A stretch of 64,000 bases of DNA from NCBI RefSeq assembly GCF_963855985.1, contig NC_087096.1:8866001-8930000 (forward strand). Reading direction: 5' to 3'. Below the pieces are notes generated by a model. The model did no database searches. It had not been told where the DNA came from and saw only the letters and a list, made by a program, of their open reading frames with translations. This stretch comes from Ostrinia nubilalis. Taxonomy: Eukaryota; Arthropoda; Insecta; Lepidoptera; Crambidae. Position 1 is the first letter of the stretch; each line of letters begins with the position of its first letter. The position numbers were made by a program, and so were the translations under genes. Shown here piece after piece: positions 13,104 to 25,985 of the stretch.

Positions 13104-13500
13104 TACGGCTTAGGCTGTGAATATAAAATACTAGAAAAATACTTTTAAAAGGCACTTAAATAAGGTATTAAGCCGTGAGCGCTCTCTCTATATTATTGTC
13201 CCTACTAATATTATTATGTGAGAATAATCCTTTAAATTAATTGGTGCACAACGCAACGAAGCGGGGCTCGAATAAATACTTATCTTTTTGTGCATCGTTG
13301 ATATACATAGGTACGGCTTAGGCTGTGAATATAGAAAAGATAGAAAAATGCTTTAAAAAGTAGGTACTTAAATAAGGTATTAAACTGTGAGCGCTCTCGC
13401 TATAATGTCCCTACTAATATTAATATGTGAGTTTAATCCTTTAAATTGGAGCAGCGCAGCACAACGCAGAGGCGCAAATTAATGTCTTTTTGTGCATATT
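13104..13500. repeat. Two-unit direct repeat, period about 208 bp
   Basis: Unit 1 starts at 13104 and unit 2 at 13312, both with TACGGCTTAGGCTGTGAATA. They share GTGAGCGCTCTC, TGTCCCTACTAATATT and TCTTTTTGTGCAT in order. Several indels show the duplication is not recent. Confidence 0.75.
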
Positions 13501-13523
13501 TTAAGTCTGCAGTATCTACCTAC

Positions 13524-13600
13524 TAAACTAATAGTCGTAGCTTTAACTGAATTAAAAAACTAAATTAATAGCCGCAGTTTTAAGTGAATTAAAAAACAAC
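13524..13600. repeat. Short tandem duplication, about 37 bp period
   Basis: Two adjacent copies of the pattern AAATTAATAG-CG-AG-TTTAA-TGAATTAAAAAAC. Confidence 0.55.
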
Positions 13601-14253
13601 ATGGTTTGGTTTCCACTTCACAGCGCAGTTCTAAGCAATTAATTCAATTTGTTCAAGTATAATTTTCTGAATATAGAATTTTAGTTTGTTAAGTCCTGGA
13701 GTTATGAAACAGTAAAACATTTTCCAATTTTACTATTACATATTAAAAGTGAGGTAAACATACTCTCTTACTGTAATAAAAAGAAAGCATGGTCTATCAT
13801 CGTCAGCAAGGATCCCGGGAAATCATTTTTTAAAGATTATTATTATGGACTCGATATTCTGCTAAAACACTGCGTCTGCTTCATAAATTTTAAATCCTTA
13901 ATATTCTGCTAAACTAGAAATTAGGTAGGTATATTCGTAAGTAGTTTTACCAACCAAAAATTCAGAATATTTCGTATATTCAGTTGGCTCTCTATTCCGA
14001 CTTCGGTTAATTTGGCAAAACTAAAAAGTTTTCAGGCAATTTATTTATTCAGCTCGCTTACCAACACTTAGTAACATGGACTTTCCAATGTATTCACTTA
14101 CCCAAAGACATTAAAGCCCCAAATAAAATAAAACTTAACTGCGAAATCAGTGGCTCTGCGGTCCAACTTCACCGTTTGTCTACTTCACTTGGAATGAACG
14201 TGGTGGTTTTTAATTAAACCGAGTCGCAATGGAAAAGTCAGTCGGACTTCTTG

Positions 14254-14541
14254 CTACGTCATTAAAGCGAGCACAGAGCCGGATCCAGTGGGTCCTGGTT
14301 CTTCAATTATTACTTCCCCGGGTGTAACGCCTAACGCCTCTGGATGATACTTACGTTTTATCACCTTTCGTCGCAAAAACTCGTTGACGATGTTATCCTT
14401 GTCCACAAATGAAACGGAATGGACCGGTTTTGGATTTTTTACTTGAAATATATCTCCTTTGGTTGTATGAAAAAGTATGAAAAACATCCGCTTTTTACGT
14501 TTTATGGGTTTCTCCTTGACACGGCTTATTCAGATCCCCAA
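14254..14541 (-). CDS. Unassigned coding-looking open frame, possible terminal exon or retrocopy
   Basis: An open frame of about 95 codons ends at a TAG at 14254. The part from the only clear Met (14487) is 77 residues. Composition is protein-like and rich in charged residues, Gly and Pro (VKEKPIKRKKR upstream of the Met; RKVIKRKYHPEALGVTPG; EEPGPTGSGS near the end), unlike the AT-driven open frames elsewhere. No good acceptor precedes it. I do not recognise a family. A piggyBac-like element is inserted 41 bp upstream of the open frame. It may be an old gene fragment. Confidence 0.3.
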
Positions 14542-14585
14542 TTTATATCTCTTTTCATTCGATCACTTTCATTTCACAATATTAA

Positions 14586-15516
14586 CCTTCGTATACCCGC
14601 GCCAAAAAGCATTACACATATACCCGCGCACGGTATCTCAGACCGAAAGTTGAGCTCGTGTTTTATAGTATAATTGTGTACTGTATTGTACTAAAATTTA
14701 CTTTAAATTATACGATAAGGTTATAATTGCATTAAAAAATTAAAACAAATTTTATATTTATAGATATTTTGATTTAATCAGCCTTTAAATCAGACTTAAA
14801 ATTTAAACAAAATTTTACATCAGCATAAATTTAATAATAAAAATAAACTTTTTTTTCTTTTGAAGCCAAAGAAATTACTATAAAATATAATAAATGGAAG
14901 TATCCTTAGTAATATAAAAGAACAAAACAGTATTTATCACTAGTGGTTTCAGTGGAATAATAACCGGAACATACCATAACTGCATGCTCGTATAATGACA
15001 AAAATACTTTTTGCATCTGGCAAATCACCCTTCTGCTCAGAATCGGTGTTGTTCTCCTGCACTTCTAAATCATCCACCACCTCATCACAGTCACTCTGGT
15101 CATCATAGTTGGAGTCCGAATCTTCACATTCTAACAGCGCCCTTATCCTTTCTTCGTTCATTATGACGACAAAAATGACTATAACAAATTAATAATAATA
15201 AAATACAGTAATACTTAATTGATATGAAACGCCACTAAAATATGACAATACATTTTATTGAGTAATATTGTAAAATAAAACAATAGTAACATACCTGAAG
15301 TAGAAACACGTATACCCGCGTCGGTCTCACAGACCGAATAACAGCAAAAAGTGACACACGTACACTTGGCTGCAGCGATCGCCCAGCACTAAACAATGGC
15401 AGGCCACAAATCATGTAGCTACTAAAAACCGCAAAGTCATAGAGTTAATACTTTTTGAAAAAACTTCGAATTATTAGTTCGTCGGTCTGAGAGACCAACG
15501 CGCGGGTATAGGAAGG
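14586..15516 (-). mobile_element. piggyBac-like element, internally deleted, with transposase N-terminus
   Basis: Flanked on both sides by TTAA (14582-14585 and 15517-15520). Ends CCTTCGTATACCCGCGC and, inverted, CCTTCCTATACCCGCGC differ at one of 17 bases. The motif TATACCCGCG plus a GGTCT..AGACC palindrome recurs near 14617, 15310 and 15483. A minus-strand frame (15161-14949) starts MNEERIRALLE and continues with an acidic run (CEDSDSNYDDQSDCDEVVDD), as at the start of piggyBac transposases. The catalytic DDD domain is absent, so the copy is non-autonomous. Confidence 0.85.
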
Positions 15517-15520
15517 TTAA

Positions 15521-17214
15521 AAGAAATAAATAACGTAATTTTCAATTGTGTGTCTCAAGTGGGAGTCTAATAAAATGTTGGTATTCTAATGAAGTAAAAT
15601 GAAAAAAAAAAAAAGAGGTATCTTAACTACACAATAATACACAACCGCACTTGGAAAGAAGGAGTTTATTGATTGCTGGATAGGACTGCTTCATTTAGAC
15701 CTCACCTGTCCACTCTGAAGCATAATATTATGTAGAAAATACTACATATTCACGATAAGTCTTCAGTTAAAAGCACATGAACGTGAGGATTATGTCGGCA
15801 ACTCGGACATAGGTATTTAATTTAGGTATATGTCTCTTTAGTCCCAGACTTCATTATCCTAAAAGTTTAAACTGAAAGGACTCATACAGCGGTTCGTAAA
15901 GGTGAAGTTCGTCACTCGTAATACTATTAAGTTGAGTCGATTAATGTGGACAAGTTAGATGGAGTTATACCAGATTTTGCTTTTAACACGTTATACAAAC
16001 GAATGAATAGAAATGTTTGCACTTTCCCTAAAAATTACAGTTTAAAAACTAAATTATCTAAAATGAAGCGCCTTCTTTTTTGGATACCTATTTTCAAGAA
16101 TTATGTTATTATTCAGGGCTAATTAACTTTCAATCCAAACTGTGCAACTAAAGGTCAGAAAGATATTAATGATGTCGATGAAATTAATAACTTTAATAAA
16201 ATATCAAAGCAATTAACAAACCCATTCTAAAATACCTTTAAATCTTGATAGCACGATAATTAACTGTTTATCGTTAAAGTTTCGAAATACGTTTCTGTTT
16301 TGTACCGATCCAAATCTGATAGTCCGTTAGAGAAACTTTAAACGAGTACAATTCGTTAAGTTTTAAATAAAGGACACCGTCCAATACGCCGTTCGAACGC
16401 TTACTGAGACTTTATTGAGTCCTTCGTATCAATTCGGATAAGTGTTAATACTTTTTATGGTAAATCAAATAAAAAGGGGTTCTATTTGCCAATTATTTAA
16501 ATAGGCGTCTGCCTTTAAAAGGATGAAAATGTAGCAGGATTCGGTAAATATTCCGACGCGATCTGAATTAAAACGACCCCGCCAGGATTTGGGGCTGAAA
16601 GTATCGAATTTACTTATGCTAATCTTACGTCACCCCAAAGACAAGTTTATTTCGGCACTAATTAACTTTCTATTAAACTGCCAACGTTGTCTTTGCATGT
16701 TTTTGAGGATATCGTGCTTCGAAATGAAATTGGGTAAAATTATTTTAGCAGTGATATTTAGGCTATGGCCTAAATAAATAAATTGCGACTAAATTGGGGA
16801 TTATTTTCATTAAAATAAATGACAGTCATTGCAAAAATCATATTTCAGAAGATAAGTATTCGTTTCTTTTAAGAATAGACAACCAGGTGCTATCGCTTTT
16901 TAAAAGGATCTATTGCGAAAAATATATCAGTAGCTTCCGAGAAACTTCTATGCACGAAACAAAACTCGACAGTGCAACCCCTCGATACGTTATGTGAAAA
17001 CATGAACAATATAAACGTAGGTCTGCAGCTCGAAATTGATTCCAGTAACAGAAACTTGTCAGTTATGCATTAGTTCTGCAAACACGAACGCCATCAATTT
17101 AGCGGGGTGAAGTGGATATCAATTACCTGCCCCCCTCCACCTTATAGTGATGCAAGTCGTTCTTGGTTGAGTCATTGGAGTCAATATCAAGTTTGAAGTA
17201 GGTCGAGTTGCAGG
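15521..17214. other. Gene-free stretch
   Basis: No element or gene identified. The open frames at 16589-16997 look like chance. Confidence 0.4.
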
Positions 17215-17365
17215 TTTCAAGAATTCAATAGCTGCTGCTGTCTTTCCTGAACACTATAATCCGGGACTTTTCAAGACGAGAGTGAATAGGCACTTATAGG
17301 GTAGATAATTATGTACCATCCTAGACTGCATCTCACTTCACCTTCCTTGTCTTGCATAAAAAAAA
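17215..17365 (+). pseudogene. LINE (jockey/CR1-like) ORF2 C-terminal fragment
   Basis: Reads NS-x5-VFPEHYNPGLFKTRVNRHL then stop, the usual C-terminal tail of a jockey/CR1-like reverse transcriptase. A shared 3' UTR (ATGTACCATCCTAGACTGCA) follows. The same family recurs at 46920-47185. Confidence 0.65.
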
Positions 17366-19584
17366 CATCGAGCTAGGAAGGAGACAATTAGATACAAGTT
17401 AATTTGGTGTTCTCAAATTGGTCGTGGGGTCCAAGCAATACCCCTGGTATCCCAGGGGACTACTAGATATTTTCTTAAGTAAAAGGAACTCCATTACTGG
17501 ACGTGTCAAATAAAATTATTTTATCTGAGTGATAAAAAAATTGTTTGCTATTTTTGGTGTTACCATGATTTTTATACTAACTAAAAATCCTATACTTTTA
17601 ACCTACACATTAATTAGCCCACATAATAAAACAAATGGGTATTCCAGCAAAATGCTTGTACATTTTGTCATTATCTTACAAAACGTGCGTGTAAAAGTTT
17701 CAAGTAGATAGAGGTGAAAATGGATGAAGTTTACCTACTTTAAAACACCGTTCAAGTTTTCACCAGCCCAGTAAGTTCAACCTCTGCACATCACTAGTCG
17801 TTCGAATCTTCGCTAAACGATAGTATAAGTCGTAGTGATTTCAACTCACGTTACTGTTAAAAGCAAGTACGAGTGGAAGGACTTGCGATCTTTCATCTTG
17901 AGTGCAAGAAGTTTTAAGAATTGCAGTTTAAATATCTAAAGGTAGAATACTTCGTCAAAGGTAAAACAGGTAATTCGATATATTTTAGTATCGTACCCAA
18001 AGTGGTGGCCCTGGAAAAGGCCTAAGTACTGAATAAAGGCTTTGACTTTTGTAGTTGAAAGGAAAATTACAGAGCACCCATATTTTTTGATGATCGTCTA
18101 TCTATTGAATTTCTAACTGTAAATAGTTACTAACAAAAACGATTAATCAATTCCATGTTACAATAAAAACCTGTATACCAATGCGACAACAAATCCCAAG
18201 CCTATTTTCAATACCGACGACCGATTCACTGTATACAATGGCACTTTAATGTTTCTATTTTAGGAAGCCCATTCAGTCTATGTTTAACTTTATTTGTGTT
18301 TTCATACAAACCTTTTTCCTCCATAGCTACGGGTAACTATATAAAAAGTAATCGTCGGAGTTTCTAAGGTACAGGAGCTCTTATAAGTCAATTTCCATTC
18401 AGGGACGGAGACTGAACTTACGGCACGAGGTATTGAATACTAGTTCATTGGCATTAAAATAAATTGCTATAGCGTTTCAACACTTTCATACAATGTGGGT
18501 GGACGAAGTGTGACGAAATAACTTTTTATTACCAAGGATAACTTGATCCATTTTGGGAATAATATAAATCATAGAGCTTCCTATCATACATTCACCTAGT
18601 CCACACAGATTAGATAAAGGTAAAACATAGTATAGACGAACACGTGTAAATATCCACGGCCTTGGCTGCGTATAGGACTTATTGTTGTTGCTTATCACTA
18701 TGACCAGTATTTAACTTCTATGCTCACGTGATTGGTAAACGTGGAAACACAATAACCATAGGGGAGAAGAAGAAGAACCTGTGTTATGACACTTTGCCCC
18801 TGTGGAATTCATAACCTAAAGGTATGTAGGTATGTTTCTTTAATAAAGATAAATAATAAGTACTTAATGTCAAAGGAAAATATTTAATGAGCTTATGTAC
18901 AGATATTTATAAAAGGATGTATTCGATATAGGTATTATTAACAGAAAATATTCCCTTTTTTACCTGTCAGATAACGTAGCAATCTCTTTAAAGAGATTAA
19001 ACCAAAACAGGTTGACTACCAAATCGTGTAACGGCTCGGAAACGAAACCTATAAGTAAACATCAGCAGACCATCTTCACCACAATCGTCTAGACAGAAAT
19101 ACGTCCGTATTTTCCTTGAAAGAAAGCGAGCGCGGCGTCGAGATTTATTTTTTTAAAGCTAGCGCAAAACACCGCTGCGAAAATGGCATTTTGATGGATT
19201 AAGAACATCTGTCCGAACAAATGAGGTTTACAGAGATAAGGTAGCGTCATCTTTCACTTTTTGTTTGGCCCCACGTTCGCACTCCGCGCTATTCTTTAGA
19301 GGATTCTCGGGGACGTTGAATTTTATTTCCGTTATAGTCACTGTGACTAAATTATCTCGCGTTTTGACAAGGGTTAGGGTTTTCCGCCTCCTAATAAAAT
19401 AAAGAGCCCGGCTAAAAGCCGTTTTAATACTTTAAAACAGAGCTTTTCCTTGTTGATTATATTGCTCCGCTAAAAGTACTTAAACGCCTGTCGGAATATT
19501 GCTGTTTGTTTGTAATTGATGTGCTAAATATAATTAAAATTTCCAAATTGAAATTTCCAAAATTTGTACATTTTAATGTTTGTC
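17366..19584. other. Gene-free stretch
   Basis: Nothing assigned. The block at about 19080-19470 is less AT-rich and may be conserved non-coding DNA. A perfect 18-bp palindrome (AATCTCTTTAAAGAGATT) lies at 18981-18998. Confidence 0.35.
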
Positions 19585-19806
19585 ACCAACCCCTACTCTT
19601 CCCGCGGGTGTCGTAAGAGGCGACTTAGGGACTACACATCAAACAGAGAATGGGCAGCAGCGCTCTCTGAAAAACATCAATCTTTTAAACTGCGATCTCC
19701 AACCCGCCTGCCTAGCGTGGAGATTATGGCAAAACCCTCCACTATAGTGGAGGAGGCTCATAGTCCAGCAGTGGACTGTAAAGGGCTGATGATGATGATG
19801 ATGAAT
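19585..19806 (+). mobile_element. Lepidopteran LINE 3' end with (GAT)n tail
   Basis: Begins CCAACCCCTACTCTTCCCGC, carries CTCCACTATAGTGGAGGAGG and GTCCAGCAGTGGACTGTAAA, and ends in (GAT)n. This layout is a familiar dispersed lepidopteran 3' end. Only the tail is present. Confidence 0.6.
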
Positions 19807-22800
19807 GGTCTGTCACAGATAAGTAGCACAAAAGTAGTCTTTATTAATTAGGATAAAAAATATATTTAATTTTCCCCTGAATCACACTAAAACTAAGTAT
19901 ACCTTTCTATATCTCATCTAATTGGTTCAGTATTATAATCACGAAAGAGTCACAAACATACACATCCTAACATACAAATCCAAATATTAAAATTTCACAT
20001 TTTAATATTAGTAGGTTCAGATTTAACCCACATTTATAGAACCCATGAGTCGGGTATTTTAATAAGGTTATTTCAAAATGGCTGTTTATTTTAGGAACTT
20101 TCAATTCGTCGGAAGTTTGCATTTCTTGGAACGAAAACTTTAGCGAATTGAAACTGCGACCGACGAATTGCATACTGGTTCTACTTTGCAAAACAGTTTC
20201 AAAAATCGGCGGTAAGTGCTATGTTTCTCTCTTACACTCATGTTAGCTTTCAGCAAGTATGAAAGAAATAGGTATAGTCCAATCCTATCGAAACAGTTTA
20301 ACAAAATAGGACGTCTGAATTTCGTTCAGAAACCTGGAACCTGGGATAAGGAATAATTAAACCGACACTGAAGTAATTTACTAATTTTGATTATCTTTGC
20401 GGACCCAAAAGACTTAAGTCTTGCCTCATCTTGCTATTACTTATTGCTTCCATAGAAGCTCATGAAAATGAACACTTAGGGTCACAATAAAATAATAACA
20501 TCACTCAACACTTTATTATAGAAAAAACCTTATAAATGTTGTCCAACACTGAACCGTCCGTATAGCTATGAAAATAACCGATTTTTGCCACTTGACGTTC
20601 AGAATCGGTCAAAAATACCTAACCTTTTTTTAGAAAATGATTATTTTTAACGATTGAAATGAGAACGACCCTCAAAATACCTCTTAGCTTTAGAGGGATG
20701 ACTTTGCATGTTCAGTACTAGCAGGGCACTGCAGACTATTGAGGGCACAGATAGTTTCAACTTTTAATAGACCTGCACTGTCTTTGCAGAGACGACTATT
20801 ACGGCGAATGCCTACGTAATTATAAAGTTTTGATGGATATTATCGACGTTAATTAGCAAAATACATTGGCAAAGTTAAAATGAATCTGTTGTAACTTGGT
20901 AGTTACTTTCTATAAAGGTCTACTAGCAATTTTTTTGGTGATACTCGTACAAATTAAGAAAGAATAATGATTAATTACAAAACTTTTAGTGTTCTTTTTG
21001 ATGTTATTTTATCTTTATTCTGAGGTTACTTTTTCTTTCAAAACTGGTAGGTTACCTGTATAAAATAATAGTAAAATATTTGAAAACTCAACAATCTACC
21101 TATTTCATATTTTTTATGCTTAAAATTCACTTATTTTATACTTGAAATTGAATTCGGAACCTAATTCGAATATAAAACGAAGTAGGAACAATAATATATC
21201 AGCAGAACTAGAACAATATTATGTCGTAGCCAAGCAAATAGCTAGGCTAAGACAAAAGCCCGCTTGCCGAAAAGCTTCAGCAAAGCTCGGCGAACTTTCG
21301 CGAGCTCTCGGCAGAACTTGCATATTTCCCTTTAATCCGGAAACATGACTGGATTCTTAGTATTTGTAAAGAAAAGATAGACATAATACGAAATAGGTCA
21401 AACATTTATTTACTGCAGCGCGAATAATTTACATACCTATGATTTCTGAACTAACAAGGAAGTGAGTTATGAAATTGTTCAAGGAAAAGAAAAAGGGAAA
21501 TAAGTAAAGAACACGTTCTTCTTAGATATAAAATGAAAAAATAAAATAGTTTGTTTAATTTATGGTTTTATTTGTAGTAGGCACCTATGAGCACCTTCGA
21601 AATATTTTATATTTCCTTTGACTGTTTTTTACGAGATTGTAATAATATATAGAATCCATTATTGGCTGTAAGAACAAAAATACCTGTTTGTATTATTATT
21701 ATAAAGAGCTGTGGTTTTCTGAATAAAGAAAAATAAAATAAATAAATAAAATATCTCACACTATTAATCTTATAAACTAGTGCCTAGTGCAATCCTATGC
21801 TAACTCATGAATTATCTTCTTTGTTTGCTTTCATCACAGCAAAAAGCAACTTCAGGCAGCGATAGCAAATTCAATATAAAGTACCGTTGCACGGTTTCCT
21901 TTGTTCTATACCTACCAAATGTCCTTTCGAAGTTTGGACCTATAAGTAAATGAAATTACAATGTATAATCGATGTTATATCTAATGACTTCAACAGGACC
22001 CAAATGTCACCCCTAATGTCTTTACCAATAGTCATAACGGTATCTACAAATGGGAAACCTAACAATTACCTATAGGTACATACATGAACAATATTGTGTT
22101 ACCAAGATGTTAACAAAGCTCTAAAGCTTAAACATCAAATAATTTTATTTAGTAAATGTACGTTTTACAGATCGTTATTTATAGAAATCTAAAAATAAGT
22201 AATAAGACTTTAACATAAAAGCCTTTATTTGTCAAAACTCACACAATGATTAAAATAGAGAAACATCTGATATCTCGAAGAGATTCATAGTTTATTACGA
22301 GACGATTTTCTGAAAGAAAAAGTTTGTTGCTTCTCACAACGGACTCCTTTTTGAACTGATTCAAAAGTTCACGGTACGTTTCGGTCCGAAGAGAATTATG
22401 TTCCCGCCTATGCCATAATCACGTTAGGGAGAGAAGAGAAACAAATTTGTCAACCAACGGCTTGTTATGGTACAATTTTCGGGTGCCCCCGGGGACAAAA
22501 TGGCGGTTAGGCGACGTGTGGCGCAAAATTAAACTCGATTTGTGGCTCTTCGATTGGCTTTTACTTAAATAACCATGTAATTTTGTTGAAAGCTCCCATT
22601 GCGAATTGGACGAATGGTTTACGTGGAAAATAATTGTGATAATTACTTTACTTATCAGATTTTTGTTATTGCTTTCGAAGTTTTAAATAAAGTAACTATA
22701 AAATGTGTGTACTTTTTGTAGTTGTATTTTACTTTATTTTATGGATTCGCAACTAAAAAACATAACATAAAAATTTAAGCTAGCACAAAATCAAATATCG

Positions 22801-23432
22801 CTTTGACTACTTTTGCTAAACAATAATAACATGCAGTCTCATGAATAGGTACGGCAATTTACTCGTAAATATTCAAAAAGTACAAATCTGTTGTTTGACT
22901 CTCACCAACTTTGTATAGTTGGTAAAAACAAACAAAGTGCAATCAAAAAGTGTTGCACAGACTATTCTAGGTCCAATAGATTCTATCTATTTGGTAATTG
23001 CATTACCATGTCGCGTGTATTTTTCATGAAGGTAGTTTTACCGTATGACTGCGGTTGAAATTTTGTCTCTATATTTAGTGAAAACGAAGTTTAGATTGAC
23101 GGAGATCACCCGGCTTTGTGGCTTAGATCGAGGTTTGCGTAGGTAAATATAAAATACAATGCATTGGATACTATTATTTTGGCTCACATAAAGCTTAGTC
23201 CACAAAGGCTTGGGCTTTCGATTAGTGCTTGGTTAGAGCCTAGCTCTACGTTATGTTCTGGAGAAACAATGCATAGTGTTGCTGTTGCAACGGTCACTAA
23301 AGCATTGTGAGTCATTGAAAACCAACCAGTAAGTTTCCTGGTGATAAAATTATATATTTAGTTGAATTACTTTGAAAAATAGTGATACTTTACAACAAAT
23401 TAGTGTACAATGTCAGTTCTATATAGCCAGTA
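19807..23432. other. Gene-free stretch
   Basis: An antisense repeat tail lies at about 19925-20025 (ATCACGAAAGAGTCACAAAC ... ATTTTAATATTAGTAGG). The open frame at 21142-21348 has a plausible Lys/Arg/Ala-rich end but no support. A GC-richer block lies at about 22370-22560. Confidence 0.35.
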
Positions 23433-23613
23433 AGGGCTATATTTCACCAGGACACCATGGCGGCGCAACCAGTCGCCGGCTACCAACAAAATGTATACAG
23501 CTCTATAGAGAGTTACTCACCTGGTGTCCGTTTGGTTGCGCAAAGCTGCATACATTTTGTTGGTAGCCGGCGACTGGTTGCGCCGCCATGGTGTCCCGGT
23601 GAAATATAGCCCT
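23433..23613. mobile_element. Hairpin MITE, near-perfect ~70-bp arms, TA target duplication
   Basis: AGGGCTATATTTCACC at the left and its inverted copy at the right. The arms run about 70 bp with only two or three mismatches, through GGCGGCGCAACCAGTCGCCG and ACCAACAAAATGTAT. TA (23431-23432, 23614-23615) flanks both ends. The GC-rich arms contrast with the surroundings, and the high arm identity suggests recent origin. Confidence 0.8.
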
Positions 23614-24729
23614 TATAGTGATACATTTATACATTTTTAGATACATTTGGCTTACAGATAATGTACATACATACTCAAACAAACATTGACCATGAAACAT
23701 TTTTATCTACCTAAAACCTTTGTAGCGTTTCAAAAATCTATATTTATCCACGAGTGTAGAGCTAGAACGCGAGACTCGCAAACTAACACGAGCGCTAGGA
23801 CAGCGTTCAGAAAAATTCAATTATACACTGCCGCTCCACTCTTTGTTTTGTTCTGACAACCGACAATATGGGAACTATGTCTATGATTTCACTATGGATG
23901 GAGTGCTGCGGAGTTGTAAGCGAAAAATAGAGACGTGTGAATAGATTTTTCGAACGGAAAAATCACTATGCCTTTCTAAAAAACAAAGAGGACCTTGTTC
24001 AAGCCAGTGGCACAAAAATTGAAACAATTCAATATGTTCCATCATGATGATTTGCCAGGACTATATTTTACCGGTGATCGCGAGCCATCGTGATTTTAAG
24101 CACAAATTGACCGATATGTAAGTAATAAATACGAGTATACCCGAAAGACGTATAGCGTACCTAAGTACTTCAATAATATCTGACCGTAATCTATCTATGT
24201 TATACTCCTTTACTCAATATCTACATGGTAATCTCTATTTATACGTTAAACACAGACGTATTTTGCACTTGAAAATCCCAAAATCCTTTAAAATAATACA
24301 CATTTTGTAAAGTGTACTCGTAGCTTAAGATTACCTAAGTGACGATACTTTTACACGCTTAGCGATGTCATTAATTAAAAGTTAGGCGATTAACACGAAA
24401 TACGCATTCGGAGCGACTCCCAACCCTTTGTCGTTCAGGTCATAGGACCCCAACCCCACTAATTGATTCATTTATTCTGCTTTATTCTGAAGTCAAGCGG
24501 CAATTGATCGATTATTTGCTCCGTATAATATTATTTTGAATAACAAAGGCCTTAAGGGCGCCGTAAAGCGAGCAAAAATAGGGATGTGCGTGCAATCGAT
24601 TTGTAATCAGATAAGTGCGTTTTGATAATCGATTGTAAATGTTCAATTGCATGCTCTGGAATACTTAGCAAAACCTCCAAGTATATTATAATCATAAATT
24701 TATTTAAAACTTCATATAACAGAGACATA

Positions 24730-25915
24730 GGGGAGAGTTCGGTATATTGTACCGCCGGGTAAATTGTACCACCCTCATATTTCGTAAAGTATTTATTGAA
24801 TGTCTGTAATTGCAACACACAGCGATACACAACTAAATTCAATTAATATCGGCCATTTGGTTTTTGCCGTGACAACGAACACGTGTGTTTTATTTTGAAA
24901 AGTATTTTTTCATTGTTTTCAAGTAACATTTGACAATGCATGTTTAGTTTGTAATTTTGTTAAATTTAATCTCAGGGTGTTTCTAATATATTATTTAGAA
25001 GCGTAAATTAGTGTGGATTACAATTATTTGAAAAAAAATTCGGTATTTATAAGCTATATTTTTTACCGATTTTTTAAAAGCACTATCACCTAGTCGGCTA
25101 AATTGTACCACATCAAGTTGTATGGAACTTTACCAAAGGATTTTGAATTTTTTTTTAGTTAATCATATTTTGAAGTTATAATAGCGTAGTTATGTTTGAC
25201 TAACAATAAATGAAAGCAAAAGACTGGCAAAGTAGATTAGGTACAAGTGTGGGTTACGATAATTGAAATTACAAAACTTTTACTCAAAATCGTGATAACG
25301 TGTAAAACAATATCGATTGTCTATGTTATTAACTACTGTTCCTTTTCGTTACCTAATTTGTTAAGAATGTATCGTATAATATTTTGCCATAGTTTTTTTA
25401 CAGGCTTGAAATTTATTGAAATCCAATTTAGTAACCCTGTGGTACAAATTATCGAACCGGTTGGCTAATGCTGGATTTCTATATTCAATCCTAATCCAAA
25501 TTGGACGGATTTGGATTGTCAACTGTCAAATTTTAATATGTTTTTGGCCAAAATATCTGCGGTTTTTGATGTTTTTACATTTTTATATTGTTAATAAGAC
25601 TTTTAAACAATATTAAAGTGTAAATGCATCGAACATTTTGGAAATATAATTCAAAACTGAATTCAATTTGACAGTTGTAATCCGGATTTGGACAAGGATT
25701 TAATATAGGAAACGAGCGTAAATTGGACCGATGCTCTGAACTCGTATTTTGTTGATTTGTGCTAAATATACAACAATCATGTTGATTCATACCTATAAAA
25801 TAGTAAGTTGAATAATTTCTCTTTAATTATGTACCATGAACATTAGCAAAAACAAAAGAAAACTATGTGTAAAATGGGATTGAAAAAAACTGGTCCAAAT
25901 TACCGGACTCTCCCT
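24730..25915. mobile_element. 1.2-kb TIR element, TA-flanked, class uncertain (Tc1/mariner-like)
   Basis: Left end GGGGAGAGTTCGGTATATTG and inverted right end AGGGAGAGTCCGGTAATTTG align over about 24 bp, with TA on both sides (24728-24729, 25916-25917). The motif AAATTGTACCA repeats inside (about 24769 and 25098). No transposase was recognised. A second inverted repeat is nested at 25476-25712. Confidence 0.65.
25476..25712. mobile_element. Nested MITE-like inverted repeat
   Basis: TTTCTATATTCAATCC at the left and TTTCCTATATTAAATCC (inverted) at the right. Both arms continue through TCCAAAT and CAACTGTCAAATT. The arms are about 45-55 bp with indels, lying inside the larger element. Confidence 0.6.
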
Positions 25916-25919
25916 TAAG

Positions 25920-25985
25920 TAGTGCACCTGTGGTTGATTGGCAGAGAATGCCACCTGGCATTAAGTCCGCCACTGGACAGTTTTA
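25920..25985 (+). repeat. LINE tail fragment
   Basis: AGAGAATGCCACCTGGCATT followed by AAGTCCGCC matches a common lepidopteran non-LTR 3' tail, by memory. It abuts the TIR element directly. Confidence 0.4.

Noticed and set aside
14419..14673. Plus-strand open frame
   Set aside because: Opposite-strand shadow of the frame at 14254-14541 and runs into the end of the piggyBac-like element.
17441..17458. CCCCTGG..CCAGGGG palindrome
   Set aside because: Seven-base arms only and no flanking element; easily chance.
23372..23700. Overlapping open frames on both strands
   Set aside because: They fall across the arms of the hairpin MITE at 23433-23613 and are products of its palindrome.
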